DNA from: Euryodendron excelsum
Taxonomy: Eukaryota; Streptophyta; Magnoliopsida; Ericales; Pentaphylacaceae
Length of the DNA stretch: 64,000 nucleotides
Direction: 5' to 3'
NCBI GenBank assembly: GCA_033060915.1
Contig: CM065397.1
Span: forward strand, 15,903,501 to 15,967,500
The notes beneath the pieces are model-generated. The model did no database searches, was not told the DNA's origin, and saw only the letters and a list, made by a program, of their open reading frames with translations. Positions within the stretch are counted from its first letter, which is position 1. Each line of letters opens with the position of its first letter. The translations under genes were made by a program, and so were the position numbers. Positions 1 to 11,518 of the stretch are shown piece after piece.

Positions 1-1
1 G

Positions 2-145
2 CTGATCTTTTTTGGCCAAACTCCAGAGGGAATTGATGTTGAATTTGGTGGACAGCCCCAGCGGAGACCTGTGAATCTTAGTTCTTCCCGCCTCAATATA
101 AATATTAAATCTCCTGCTCTCAAGCTCTCAGGTCACGCCAATTGA
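2..145 (+). CDS. Possible C-terminal end of a gene entering from the left edge
   Basis: An open frame of 47 codons runs in from the window edge and ends at TGA (143-145). It is richer in G+C than the DNA after it, contains residues such as PEGIDVEFGGQP and ends in KLSGHAN. I do not recognise the family and see no known motif. It could be the last exon of a gene to the left, or chance, since 47 open codons are not rare. A CA/CT-rich stretch and a repeat copy (165-330) follow directly. Confidence 0.3.
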   Translation: MIFFGQTPEGIDVEFGGQPQRRPVNLSSSRLNINIKSPALKLSGHAN

Positions 146-164
146 AGTCCACACACACACTCTC

Positions 165-330
165 TCTCATTGGTAGATATATATTAATCCTGGTACCGCT
201 GTGGTCATATCGTGACAACTACCATATTTTTGTCCATTTCAAAAGTTGAAATGTCAAAGGGCACCCCTTTTTAATGACCTTTGGGAATCTTTTCTCCATA
301 TCCCTATTGCCAAAATTGAGCTTGAGGGCT
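165..330 (+). repeat. Copy 1 of a three-copy local repeat
   Basis: The stretch shares the order of several words with 1731-2150 and 2913-3192: a TTTTTGTCCATTTC-like word, GTTGAAATGTCAAAG, GCACCCC, TTAATGACCT and TATCCCTATTGCCAA. It is preceded by a short CT run, as copy 3 is. Copies are diverged by many substitutions and small indels. Not assigned to a known transposon family. Confidence 0.6.
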
Positions 331-1661
331 GTTGTATCAACCGCAAATGTCCATCATTTACCGATCATTAGGATGATAAGATGAGATTTTTTCTCGTAGG
401 CGTGGATCCTATGGACGACTATTGACATCAACACTACTTCGAGTAGTCGGTAAATCTTGCAGCAGTTGACTTTATTTTTAAAATTTTTTCCATAAAGAAA
501 AGAAAAAGTAATAACATAGTTAATTCAATACATGTTCATAATTCATGCTCTAGTCTAAACAAAACACATCCATGATTTCAATGTATTTTTCAGTTAATGG
601 ACTCTACTTATTAATTAATGTGGTTCTAGTAAGCAAAAAATAATTATATAGCATCACCCTAAAACAAATAGAATCATAGGAGATGAATAAAAATGATAGA
701 ATAGATTACATCTTAAGGCTTAGCTATCTACCGGGGAATAAAAAGGATTGCTTTTGTTAATGGAGAAGAGAAGACGACTACTCCACAGATGGGGACAAGA
801 AGCTTTATTAGTTCCTCACGATTTTTTTTCGATATAACTTATTGGGGGATTAGACCCTAAAACCTCTTATTGTATTGAATAAATAAACAATAAAAGTTGG
901 TTCAAATATTAATAATATGTTTGTTTTGTTAGGTATTGATCCTTTTAACAGAAGTAGTCAGTACATATCGTAGTCTGTGTAAAATGAGAAAGTGTTGGCC
1001 CATATTTAACAAAAAGAAGTCACTGTTTGGTTCTTCTACGAAATTTCTGCACATTCAAATCTGGGTTCAATGTACGGAGTCTAGGGGTTTAACTTCAATC
1101 ACCTACAACATAAATTTTTATATATAATAAATAAAAACAAATTTAATGTTCGGTGGGTTCAGGTGAACCTAGTCGTCAAAGGGTAGCGTCATCCTGATAA
1201 TCAACAATGAGGCACTAGCCTTCCGTAATATTAGTGGTCTTTAAAACAAAATAACTATTTAATGGAAACATTTATCAATTTTTGAGAGGGTACAAACTGA
1301 AAAAACATCTAAAACCATAGGTAAAAATAAAACTTTAAATATTTGAAAGGGGCAGTTGTCCTCTTTGAACTTTTCAGTCATGGGTAACTATGGCTCACCT
1401 TTGTACTAATAACCGATCACATTTATAATAACTGCTTTTTCACTAACACACCTCCACTTTTTTTTTTAAAGATTCTCATATATTCAATGCTCAAGCTTTT
1501 TTTATTGTATTAATTTAAAAGCTGAGATTGTAAAATACCAATATCATAAATAAAAAACCCTCAAACATAATGTGAAAATTTTTTTTGTTGCATTAGTTGT
1601 GTCCTAGACCCTCTATACTTAATAAAGGCCGCCATAGCGCATTGAATAATTTTTCCTATTT
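331..1661. other. AT-rich stretch without recognisable gene
   Basis: I see no open frame with protein character, no RNA gene and no repeat beyond short A/T runs. The 63-codon frame at 936-1127 has no recognisable features and is taken as chance. Confidence 0.6.
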
Positions 1662-1800
1662 GGTGATGGCCAGGCCATTAATGATGGGATCGCTATGGTA
1701 TATATTTTTCTCGATTTTCATATTTGAAATGGTTATGGCCAGGCCATTAATCATGTGGACGCCGATGGTACATATTTTTCTCCATTTTCATAGTCGAAAT
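1662..1800 (+). repeat. Tandem duplication, about 69 bp x 2
   Basis: Two adjacent copies (1662-1730 and 1731-1800) both begin GGTGATGGCCAGGCC or GGTTATGGCCAGGCC and both end in a GAAAT word. They differ at roughly one base in seven. The second copy runs into the longer shared repeat that continues to about 2150, so this is a partial duplication of the start of that repeat. Confidence 0.8.
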
Positions 1801-2150
1801 GACAAAGAGCATGCGCACACAATGACGGTACTTTACTCAATCTTTTTCTAGATGTCTCTATTGCCAAAGTAGACCAGGCCTTTTTGGAGTAATACAGCTT
1901 GCAAAGCAGAGAATATGAATGCTTTGAAGAGGCACTTGGTCTGGCAGTAACTAATGTTGCTTTGGCAATACAAGTTTCTTCCTTTTTAAATGCTTGCATA
2001 ATCAGTTGCACCTGTAGTTTGTACCCTTGGTAGGTGAGCAACTAATATGTTTTCTTTTACACTCTCTCTTTGTCCTCACAATTAAGAAATTTTATTTTCT
2101 TTTTAGTTACATGATTGGTTGTCTCCTTGATCCTTTATTTACAGCCTGTT
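1731..2150 (+). repeat. Copy 2 of the three-copy local repeat
   Basis: It resembles 2913-3192 along its length, including a shared GGAGTAAT-CAGCTT-CAAAGCAGAG string and a CTGGCAGTA-CTAATG string. It ends in a CTCCTTGATCCTTTATT-like string whose counterpart in copy 3 lies beyond the copia insertion at 8556. Short open frames on both strands are not conserved in length between copies, so I do not call a gene. Confidence 0.65.
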
Positions 2151-2640
2151 CGGAATTTGAGTAAAAAAGAGAAAGGTCCTTTACACAATTACAAAAAGCA
2201 AGGTTTCCCGTAATAGGTGGTGGTGGTGGCTATAACAGCAGCGTTGTGTTGAAGTGTGTTGGTTTGTGAATGGCCATCCCCTTTGCCACGTATCTTCATA
2301 GCTGGTGCTATAAAACAAATCAAGCTATTTGAGTTCAGTTCATGTTCAGTTTGATAAAAATTCATTTAAGATCGGATCGTTATATAAACAAACCAAGCTT
2401 GAACATATTTTAAAGTTCAAAAATTTTTTAAGCTAGACTCAAATTTGGCTTGAAAAGCTTATATGTACTAAAATAAACAAGCTACTTGAGCTCAGCATAA
2501 TTAAAGCTTATTTGAACTCGACTTTAATGTTAAATAAGTCAAGCTTGAATATATTTTGATACTCGTTAAGGTTATCAAACCAAATTTAAACAATCCACTA
2601 CCCAACTTAATTCGCTTATAGCCTTATTTGTAGCTACGAT
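2151..2640. other. Non-coding stretch rich in AAGCTT and GAGCTC-like words
   Basis: No gene seen. From about 2310 the words CAAGCTT, AAGCTT, GAGCTCA and TTGAACTCG recur on both strands with AT-rich spacers. This resembles a common class of dispersed plant repeat, but I cannot name it. Confidence 0.5.
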
Positions 2641-2812
2641 TTGCATACAATCAAATAGGTTATGCAGTTAAAGAATTATAAACATCAGTTTATAGAACTT
2701 AGGGAACAAGAATTGAACAAAATAGATTTGCGTGCAATCAAACAGCTTGTGCAGTTAAAGAATTATAAACATCAGTTTATAGGACTTAGGAAACAAGAAT
2801 TGAACAAAATAG
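2641..2812 (+). repeat. Tandem duplication, 87 bp x 2
   Basis: Copies begin at 2641 and 2728 with a 87-bp period. The part from GCAGTTAAAGAATTATAA onward is almost identical, so the duplication is fairly recent compared with the flanking repeats. The frame across it (from 2662) is open only because 87 is a multiple of three. Confidence 0.85.
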
Positions 2813-2869
2813 AAAGAGGTAGGGAAAGAAGTGGGCGAGAGCCTGCAGGTCTTTGTGGCCTGAGGGAAT

Positions 2870-2871
<2 letters not shown>

Positions 2872-2906
<35 letters not shown>
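2872..2906 (+). repeat. CT microsatellite
   Basis: An uninterrupted CT dinucleotide run of about 17 units, directly before copy 3 of the local repeat. Confidence 0.95.
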
Positions 2907-2911
<5 letters not shown>

Positions 2912-2912
2912 G

Positions 2913-3192
2913 TTGATGGTCAGGGCATTAATCATGGGACCCCTTACATACGATGTGTTTGTCCGTTTTCTTTGTTGAAATGTCAAAAAGCACAACCCCG
3001 TTTAGTGACTTTTTAGTATCCCTATTGCAAGAGTAGCAGTGGCTGTTTTGGAGTAATGTGCAGCTTACAAAGCAGAGGAGATAAATGCTTTGCTTCCTAA
3101 AGGCATTTGCTCTGGCAGTAGCTAATGCTGTTACACCTGTGTAACTCCTCAAAATTATGAAGTGCTCTTCTTTTCGTGACATAATTTGTGTC
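2913..3192 (+). repeat. Copy 3 of the local repeat, split by the copia element
   Basis: It matches copy 2 (1731-2150) and is interrupted at 3193 by the copia insertion. The match resumes at 8561 (CTTGACCCTTTATT against CTTGATCCTTTATT in copy 2). This confirms that 3193-8555 was inserted into a pre-existing repeat copy. Confidence 0.7.
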
Positions 3193-3462
3193 TGTTAATG
3201 TACGTATAGTATGAACATGTAATGTCAAGGAATATTAGGCATGTTAGGTGTAGTCTAAGTCTATGGTTATATTTTGTTTGGCATATTTGTTAGGCATGTT
3301 TGTTAGGTATTTTATGCATGTTGCCATGGCATTTTTCTCTTTTCTTCCACTATAAATATAGGTCTATTCTTCATTGTAACTTATCACATCTTGTACAAAA
3401 GATTACATACAACTATAATTCTTTCTCTCATCATCTTCTCTATTTTCTCTATCATTCTAACA
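3193..3462 (+). repeat. 5' LTR of the copia element
   Basis: 270 bp, TG...CA ends. A TATA box (TATAAATA, 3351-3358) follows CTTCCAC, and the LTR ends in a CT-rich stretch. The partner is 8285-8555. Confidence 0.96.
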
Positions 3463-3475
3463 TGGTATTAGAGCT
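3463..3475 (+). promoter_or_regulatory. tRNA primer-binding site, initiator Met type
   Basis: The first bases after the LTR read TGGTATTAGAGCT. The family standard is TGGTATCAGAGC, complementary to the 3' end of initiator Met-tRNA. One C has become T (3469), the same kind of change that fits the stop codons in the coding region. Confidence 0.92.
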
Positions 3476-4100
3476 ATAAGATCTGGTGACCATTATCTCG
3501 CTCTGTCTCTATTCCAGCCGGCCTGTATTGTCTGTTTTTTCTTTCAAAATCTAATTTTTTTGGCTTTTCTGTGTTTCTGTCAAAATTCATATTGCCTGAA
3601 TATTACTTTTGATCACACAATTATGTTCGTCTCCCCAAATAGAGTCCAACCATATAAAATCCATCTTCAGAAACCATCTCACGCGCCCTCACGCGCGGCC
3701 TGAAGGTAGGCACGTCGGCTCACGCGCAGCCCTATATTTCACGCACTCACACGCGCCGCCACCCCTGTTCACCCGCGCACGCACTCACACGCGCGCTTTC
3801 ACGCGCGCACACTAACGCATGCTGACGTTAGCCCTAGTCGCCCCGGCTGCGCAGTTGGCCTTTTGACTCCGGTCCAGCTGAACCAGCCCAGGCCGGATAT
3901 TTCTTTCTTTATCCGGTTCAAGTTCTGTTTGCCCATTTTTAAGCCGGTTCGGACCGGTTCCTACCTATTTTGGGCCCTCTGAAACTAATTTTGGCCTCTG
4001 TTTGATCTATTTCTGCTTGTTTCCTACTGCTTCTTCGGTATTGGAAACCTTTGATCCCCCCATCTTTTTCTTTCAATCTATTATCCAACGTCCTTGCATT
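3476..4100 (+). other. Copia leader with a CpG-dense block
   Basis: This is the untranslated leader between primer site and gag. From about 3680 to 3850 it contains repeated ACGCGC words, far denser in CpG than the rest of the element. The 68-codon frame at 3609-3815 across it is a composition effect. Confidence 0.75.
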
Positions 4101-7100
4101 ATGGACCGTTCTGAAGTGTCCCGACCTATTTTTATCACTCTAGAAGGTCCTAACTATATTCCTTGGTCTCAAGCTATGTCTAGTTTTCTCAAAGGAAGAA
4201 AACTTTAGCGTTACGTCACTGGGGATATTGAAGCCCTTGTTAAAAGTGACACTGAATCCTCTACAGTTTACACTGAACATCTTGAGAAATGGGATGGTAA
4301 GAATCATCAGATTATCACTTGGTTTCGAAATACTTCTATTCCTTCCATAAGCCTCCACTTTGGACGCTTTGATACTGCTCATTCCATCTGGGCTTTTCTA
4401 GCCCAGCGCTACACTACTACTGATCTTGCTCATCAGTACCAACTCTTAACCTCTGTGCATTGTCTCAAACAGGAATCTGGTCAGTCTATCAATGCCTTTC
4501 TATCACAGATGTATACTCTCTGGGACCAATTAACTTCGTCTGAGCCCACTTAGATCTATCCTGATGACGCTGCTCATTTTGCTCTTTACCAAGATCAACA
4601 GCGCCTCATTATGTTTCTTATGACTCTCACTGATGTCTTTAAGCCTGTTCGTGCCTCTCTTCTGCATCGATCTCCTATTCCTTCATTGGAACAGGCTATT
4701 TCTGAGCTCCTATCTGAAGAGACTCGTCTTGGTCTTCTTCGATCATCACCTCCAGACACAGTTCTTGCCACCTCTAATTCTCGATTTAGAGGTTCATCCA
4801 CTTCAGGTGGTTCTCGCAACTCCTCTCTTCAATCTACTGGGACATCTTTCACTCCGCCCTCTTGAAACGATGAATGTACATTTTGCCATGCTACTAATCA
4901 TCGTCTCCTTAATTGTCCTGTTCGGATCTGCCAACATTGTCATCGGCGTGGCCTTGGTCACTATCGTAGTAACTGCTCTAAAAATCCTAATCGCCGAGAC
5001 TTTCGCCGTAAGGCTGCAGCTGCTACTACTACAGTTTCTGATGTTCCCTCTTCCTCCTCGACGGTCAATCTCAATGATCTTTCTACACTTTTTTAGCAGT
5101 TCATGACTACCTCTTGTAATCCACCCTCTACTGCTCTGTCTGCCACTTCAGGTATTTCTTCGTGGTTCTTTGATTCTGGGTGTAGCAATCATATGACTTC
5201 TGACTTGTTTGTCTTTTTTTCTAAATCTTCTATATTTGCTCTTCCTGTCATTTATATTGCTGATGGCTCACCTATGACTATTGATCACATTGGTCATGTC
5301 TCCATTTCCAATCTTGCACTTCCTCAGACTTATTATATCCCTAAACTTACATTGAATCTTATCTCTATCGGCCAATTATGTGATTTTGGTCTCACTGTCC
5401 TTTTCTCCTCTACTGGTTGTGTTGTGTAGGATCCAAAGACGGGACAGACTCTTGGGATAGGCCGTAAATACGATCGACTGTTTCAGCTCCTTCACCTTCA
5501 TCTGCCCACTCAGACTGCTGCTGTCACTTCTACTGTTGCTTTATCTGCTCCCAACTCCTCTCTTGATATCTAGCACTCCCGTTTAGGTTATGTTTCTATA
5601 AGTTGTTTACGTCTTCTTTTGTCTCAAGGTATTTTAGGCTCTGTCCCTAATAAACACCTTGATTGTCAATCTTGTCAACTTGCTAAACAACCGGCTTTAT
5701 CTTTTAATAACAATACTTCTCTGTCTTTCGCTCCTTTTGATTTAGTCCACTCTGATGTTTGGGGTCCTTCTCCCACTTCTACTATGGAAGGATCCAAGTA
5801 TTTTGTTATATTTGTTGATGATTTTTCTCGATATACTTGGATTTATCTCTTGCAAAATCGATCTCAATTTCAACAAACTTATTATGATTTTGCTCGAATG
5901 GTCAAAACACAATTTTCTCGTGACATCAAGATCTTTCGGTCTGACAATGCTCAAGAATATTTTGATAACTCTTTTCATGCCTTTTTCCGTGAGCATGGGA
6001 CCATTTCTCATCGTTCTTGTCCTGGTACGTCACAACAAAATGGTCGTGCTGAACGCAAACATCGTCATCTCCTTGATATAACCCGTGCTCTTCTTATCTC
6101 TGCCTCTTGTCCTGAACAATTTTGGGGTGAAGCTGCTCTTACTGTTGCTTACACTATTAACCGTGTTCCTTCAGCTCCTCTCGGTAATCTCACTCCTTAT
6201 GAGCGTCTGTATGGTACTACTCCTGATTATCATTCTCTTCGTGTTTTTGGATGTGCATGTTTTGTCTTACTTCAGCCTCATGAGCGTACCAAGTTGGAGC
6301 CTCGCGCTCGTCTCTGTTGCTTCTTAGGCTACGGGATTGAGCATAAAGTTTATTGTTGTTAGGATCCCCTATCTAAACGTCTTCGTGTCTCTCGTCATAT
6401 TGTCTTTTGGGAACATAAAACATTTTCCTCCTTATCTTCTTTTCATTTATCTTATTCTTCCACTCCTTACTTCACTGATCCTACTATTGAGCTCTTTCCT
6501 GAGGATACTGATGTCATACCTACTGTGCAGCCTATTACAGTCTATCCCGAGGAGTCCCCGTCTGCTGATCCTGCTCCTCCTGCTAGCTCTTCCTTGTCTG
6601 ATCCATCTCTGCCCTCTTCATCCACTAAGCCCACCATCATGCGTTCTACTCGGGTAAGGGAGACTCCTACTCACCTCCGTGATTATCATTGTTTCTCTAC
6701 TATTCTTGCTCATCACGAGTCTTGCTCCTATCGCGAGGCCAGTTCTAACCCTCTTTGGCAACAAGCTATGGATGATGAATTACAGGCTCTTCCCAAGACT
6801 CACACTTGGGACTTGGTTGAGCTTCCTCCTAGTAAATTTATGATTGGATGTCGATGGGTTTATAAAGTCAAAACTCGTTCTGATGGTTCTGTGGAACGTT
6901 ACAAGGCTCGTTTAGTTGCAAAAGGTTTCACTCAAGAATATGGCATTGACTATGAGGAGACTTTTGCTTCTGTTGCTCGTCTCACTTCTGTTCGGAGTCT
7001 TATTGCTGTTGCTGCAGTTCGACAGTGGCCATTGTATCAGATGGATGTCAAAAATGCCTTTCTCAATGGCGATCTCTCTGAGGAAGTCTATATGCAGCCT

Positions 7101-8271
7101 CCTCCTGGTTCTTCTCACTCTCCACATCAAGTTTGCAAACTTCGTCGTGCTCTATATGGTCTTAAACAAGCTCCTCGTGCCTGGTATGCCAAATTCAGTT
7201 CTACTATTAGCGAGCTTGGCTTCTCTTCTAGTGATTATGATTTTGCTTTGTTTATTCGCAAAACTCTGCGTGGCACTGTTCTCCTACTTCTTTATGTGGA
7301 TGATATGATTCTAACTGGCGATGATGTGGCTGGTATTTCTGAGCTCAAGGTATTTCTTAGCAGATAATTTGAGATGAAAGATCTTGGTCCTCTTAGTTAC
7401 TTCCTTGGTCTTGAGATATCTTCTGCTTCTACTGGTTACTCTCTCTCTCAAGGCAAGTATGCCTCAGATCTTCTTGCTCATGCTGGTCTCACTGATAGTA
7501 AGACTGCTTCCACACCTTTGGAAGCTAATGTTCGTCTTACTCCTCTAGATGGTGAACTTCTACCTAACCCTACTCTCTATCGGCAACTTGTTGGCAGTCT
7601 TTGTCTATCTTACTGTTACTCATCCTGACATTGCCCATGCTGTTCACCTCGTCAGTCAATTTCTGTCATCACCTCGCTCTACTCACTATGCTACAGTTCT
7701 TCGCATTCTATGTTATGTTAAGGGCACTCTCTTCCATGGTCTACATTACTCTAGTCACTCCTCTCTACAGCTCCATGCTTATTTTGACGCTGATTGGGCT
7801 GGTGACCCTACTGATCATCGTTCTACCACAGGATTCTGCTTTTTCCTTGGCGATTCTCTGATTTCTTGGCGTAGTAAGAAGCAGACTCTTACCGCTCACT
7901 CTAGCACTGAGGTTGAGTATCGTGCTCTGGCTGATATTACTTAAGAACTTCTCTGGCTTCGGTGGTTACTTCAAGACATGGGTGTCTCTTATTCTGGTGC
8001 TACTGTTCTGCATTGTGACAATCGCAGTGCGATTATGATAGCTTATAATGATGTGTTTCATGATCGTACTAAGCACATTGAGATTGATCGTACTAAGCAC
8101 ATTGAGATTGATTGTCATTTCATTCGTCAGCATGTCATGTGTGGTACAGTTCATCTTCTCTTTATGACTTCTGCTGATCAAACTGCTGACATCTTCACCA
8201 AGTCTCATCCCCCAAGACAATTTCATGATCTGGTTATCAAACTCAATTTGGTCTCCACCTTACCACCTTGA
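4101..8271 (+). pseudogene. Copia gag-pol polyprotein, disabled
   Basis: One frame runs from ATG 4101 to TGA 8269-8271. Gag holds two zinc knuckles near 4873-4965 (CX2CX4HX4C, then a CX2CX6HX4C variant). Protease has its DSG motif at 5172-5180. Integrase has its HHCC zinc region around 5574-5680 and a catalytic Asp at 5754-5756, followed by the further Asp and Glu of the DDE triad. Reverse transcriptase carries YVDD at 7293-7304. RNase H spans about 7770-8200. In-frame stops lie at 4206, 4551, 4863, 5094, 5427, 5571, 6360, 7365 and 7942, and one extra base sits near 7601. All nine stops stay in one frame once that extra base is allowed for. Each could arise by a single C-to-T or G-to-A change. 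At 4206, 5571 and 6360 relatives have Trp. Domain content and order are complete, so only point decay and the indel disable it. Confidence 0.95.
8062..8109 (+). repeat. 24-bp perfect tandem duplication inside RNase H
   Basis: 8062-8085 and 8086-8109 are identical and duplicate eight codons (DRTKHIEI) in frame. The KHIEI motif is normally present once in copia RNase H, so this is an extra insertion in a conserved part of the domain. Confidence 0.95.
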
Positions 8272-8284
8272 GTTTGCGGGGGGC
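8270..8284 (+). promoter_or_regulatory. Polypurine tract of the copia element
   Basis: GAGTTTGCGGGGGGC lies directly before the 3' LTR and overlaps the end of the coding frame. It is the expected plus-strand priming site, although it includes a TTT interruption. Confidence 0.75.
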
Positions 8285-8555
8285 TGTTAATGTACATATA
8301 GTATGAACATGTAATAGTCAAGGAATATTAGGCATGTTAGGTGTAGTCTAAGTCTATAGTTAGGTTTTGTTTGGCATATTTGTTAGGCATGTTTGTTAGG
8401 TATTTTAGGCATGTTGCCATGGCATTTTTCTCTTTTCTTCCACTATAAATATAGGTCTATTCTTCATTGTAACTTATCACATCTTGTACAAAAGATTGCA
8501 TACAACTATAATTCTTTCTCTCATAATCTTCTCTATTTTCTCTACCATTCTAACA
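8285..8555 (+). repeat. 3' LTR of the copia element
   Basis: 271 bp, nearly identical to 3193-3462. It has the same TATA box at 8444-8450 and ends TTCTAACA, followed by the target duplication GTGTC. Confidence 0.96.
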
Positions 8556-8560
8556 GTGTC

Positions 8561-10830
8561 CTTGACCCTTTATTATAGCTTGTAATCTTATAGGGATTCT
8601 AATTTAGTTGGTAGTTATTATTATTATTTTTATGACAAGTTATTATTATAGTTTAATTGGTTAAGTAAATGGTGTAATTTATCATATTTAAAAAACTAGA
8701 AGTCGTGGAATAAACGGGACCGCTATTAAATACTTGGATAATCATTGCCAGTGATTCCCCCCCTCCCCCCCCTCCGGGCCCAATGTATGTAAAGTATGAA
8801 TACCTAATTAATAATCTTTCTCGGGTCCTTTTAAACTCTACGTATTCATTTCTTTTCGATAAGACCTAGAAAATATTGTCTAAAACAACACTCAAGCGAT
8901 TACTATGACATAAACTATATATAAATTTTTGTATTCTAAAAAATTCAATACACGGAAGTGGAAGTTTATCAAACAAACACTAATATTATATTCTCACCCG
9001 ACTGATGTGGTAGGGGCGGATGTGGCCTATTTCGATTTGAGAAGGAAACTGTTTAAACAAGGGAACTGGAGAAATAAATATATAACAGAATAAAAAAAAG
9101 GCTTTTATTGAAAAAAAAATTTTGAAACCAAGTGAATTTACCTAGTTAGTATTGAAATATGAGAAATTACCATTGTGATATTCCTTATACAATCTCCAAA
9201 TTTCTTGGACAAACCTGCTCTTCTCTTCTATTGTACCAATTCAGTTTCTTGCTTCATCTTCCTTATATATTTTTCTATAAGACCCACATCCCCAAAAATT
9301 GAAAAAAAAAAAAATGCCATAACAAGTAATGAACAATGTTTGCGAGTCAAAACATTGGATTTTGTAACCCTTTTCCTCTTCCACACCGCTACAAGTTTTT
9401 ATCCCCAAACTAGATTAATGCCTTTCAACTATATACTTCCTTGAAGTTAGAAAGGAGAACCTCATGGTTCCCAACAGAATTTATATATGAATTTTCCTTT
9501 GGGATGAAATTGTTGTCTTTTTATGCAGATCGGATGCTCATCTACTAAATTAATAAAGTACAATATCTTGAAGAAAGATTATTGAGAGTTATAGTTATAG
9601 TTAGGTCATTGAGATTCTCAGTAATGATCCTCCAGCGGCCAGCCTGGTGAAAGAAAATTTTGATTCCCTTACTTGATAGTCATCTTACAAGCAAGGTTTT
9701 AGAGGTTTCTTAATTATCCAATTATAGAAGTACACAATGATCTTATTATAGAGACGGAAATTGAACAATGCATAGCTTTTGAATTCTATTATTTTGCTTG
9801 CTCAGTTGAGAATAAGAATAAATGAATATAGACCTGGCAGAAGACCAAAATCCTTTGTCTGCGCTTCTTTGGCTGACATGAGAAGAAAAGTAACTATTCA
9901 ATTGCACGGTACTTAATAAGGACCACATTGTCCACTTGGAAAGAAAATGTTGACTTGAATAGTAGATTGCTAATTTTTGAAATTTCAATATCATTTTGGT
10001 AGATTCATGGTTTTTAAATATTTTTTTTGCTAAAAAGCCTGGAAAATTATAAAAAGGACCCTTTCAGTGATCCAAGTGTTGCTGTGGGGCTCTTTCTAAC
10101 CATTGATGGTTGATAAATTTGTGGATATACATGTACACATAAATAGCGTAGTTACCGGAAAAAAATACCGTAGTTATCCAATCTGAGGCAACGGTTGAAC
10201 TAGTCAAAACTGTAGTTAACAAAAAACATGCAGATGACTTTTTTTTTCTCCCCAATTTAATTTTTTTATATTAGTTCTCTGGTAATTTTTTATTTTTAAA
10301 AGAAATGGCATAAGACTTGACCAATTATGAACACAATGGCAGATGGGAATTGTTTCTTTCAAGATGGGAATTATAATAAATTTAATCGTAACTCAAAAAG
10401 CATACAACAATTAATAAAATGAGTAAATAACGAAAGGTGAGAATGAAAGCCATGTGCATTATTAGCCTCCTTTTTCTTTGTACCCTCTCTTTCTTTTTCT
10501 TTTTTCTTTTTTTATTTTATGGTTTTAGTTTATAGTTTTTACATTTTGATTCTATTTTTCATCAAAAGACCACAAAAACATGCTAAAAAAAAATAGTTCT
10601 AAATTATGGATAATTTATGTCTTTTTGACTTTTCTAAAAACCATCTGGTTCACCCATTTTTTAAACAAATCATTTGATTTTTTTTGGTTCAACTTAGTTC
10701 ATATGCCTTTCCAGTAAATTAAAAGAATTGACCCGATTTAGGCTTGGTTCGATTCTGTTAACTATGATAAATACACAAAAAAGTATTATAACTTGAAGCA
10801 TAGATATATAAACACATGTGTTTAGGAAAT
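8561..10830. other. AT-rich stretch without recognisable gene
   Basis: After the last bases of repeat copy 3, I find no gene, RNA gene or named repeat. Open frames such as 9175-9444 and 9746-9994 lack protein character. The one marked feature is the C-rich tract at 8757-8775. Confidence 0.55.
8757..8775 (-). repeat. C-rich tract; G-run on the - strand
   Basis: Runs of seven and eight C separated by single T bases, then CTCC. The - strand is nearly pure G with A interruptions and has G-quadruplex potential. Confidence 0.8.
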
Positions 10831-11517
10831 CAGTGGCGGCTCATCCATAAAGCAAACAAAACATTCGCTTTAACCCTCTAATTTTTGAAGGCATCAAAAT
10901 TTTTAAAACCTCACTTGCTATAATAAAGGCCCTATAGTTTTTACATTTTTTTTAAAAAGCCCCAATCTAGATGGGAAAAAAATGCTCTGTTAAAAAAAGA
11001 GGCCCAAAATCAATTACATAACGAGAAAAAAAGTAAAGGCCTCAAACTTTTTTAAAACTTCACATGCTAAATTAAAGGTCATATAGAATTTTTATATTTT
11101 GTTTTGAGTCTAAATGAGAAAAAAGTCATGCTAGAAAGGAGATCCAACCCTTGGAACATGGTACAGCCCTAGGTGGCAAAGAGCCCAAAATCAAATTACA
11201 CTAGTAGACTTTGGAAAGAAAGAAAAAAAAGCAACGATTTAACACAAATAATAAATTTTTTGTATGTTCCTTTTTTTAAAAAAAGGCCCCAATGCAAGTT
11301 AGAGAAAATAAAATGTCTATTAGAAAAAGAATGCTAAAAAATCAACCACATAGTACAACGATCATATATGGAAAGTTGTATAGGTAATACAAAATTAAAG
11401 TTTAAGTGTTGAATATTCTTATTTCTTACCGTATAACTCTCTTATTTTTATATGATAAAGTGTTTATCTATAATGGTTACATGAAATGATTCCTTATGCT
11501 TTATTTGATTTATTGCA
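10831..11517. other. Degenerate AT-rich repeat before the transposase exons
   Basis: A CAGTGGCGGCTC word at 10831 resembles a terminal-repeat start seen on some plant hAT-like elements, but I find no matching inverted end. From about 10890 to 11330 loosely repeated blocks contain an AAAGGCC word, a run of T or A, and GCCCCAAT or GCCCAAAATCAA. No gene seen. It may be intron or flank of the transposase remnant that follows. Confidence 0.45.
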
Positions 11518-11518
11518 G

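Larger units (their letters stand above)
3193..8555 (+). mobile_element. Complete but inactivated Ty1/copia LTR retrotransposon
   Basis: A 5.36-kb element is bounded by two LTRs of about 270 bp that begin TGTTAATGTAC and end TTCTAACA. It is flanked by a perfect 5-bp target duplication GTGTC (3188-3192 and 8556-8560). Order on the + strand: LTR, initiator-Met primer site, CG-rich leader, gag, protease, integrase, reverse transcriptase, RNase H, polypurine tract, LTR. Integrase before reverse transcriptase is the copia order. The single reading frame carries nine stop codons and one 1-base frameshift, so it cannot act alone. By eye the two LTRs differ at about eight positions plus one indel, which suggests a moderately recent insertion. 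Confidence 0.97.

Noticed and set aside
6085..6657. Leu/Val-rich frames in the copia region that look like membrane proteins
   Set aside because: They are out-of-frame readings of the gag-pol sequence, whose T-rich codons read as Leu and Val in the shifted frame.
4101..8271. Stop-codon readthrough or recoding in the copia polyprotein
   Set aside because: Nine stops of all three kinds plus a frameshift are scattered through conserved domains. Ordinary decay explains them; recoding uses one fixed site.
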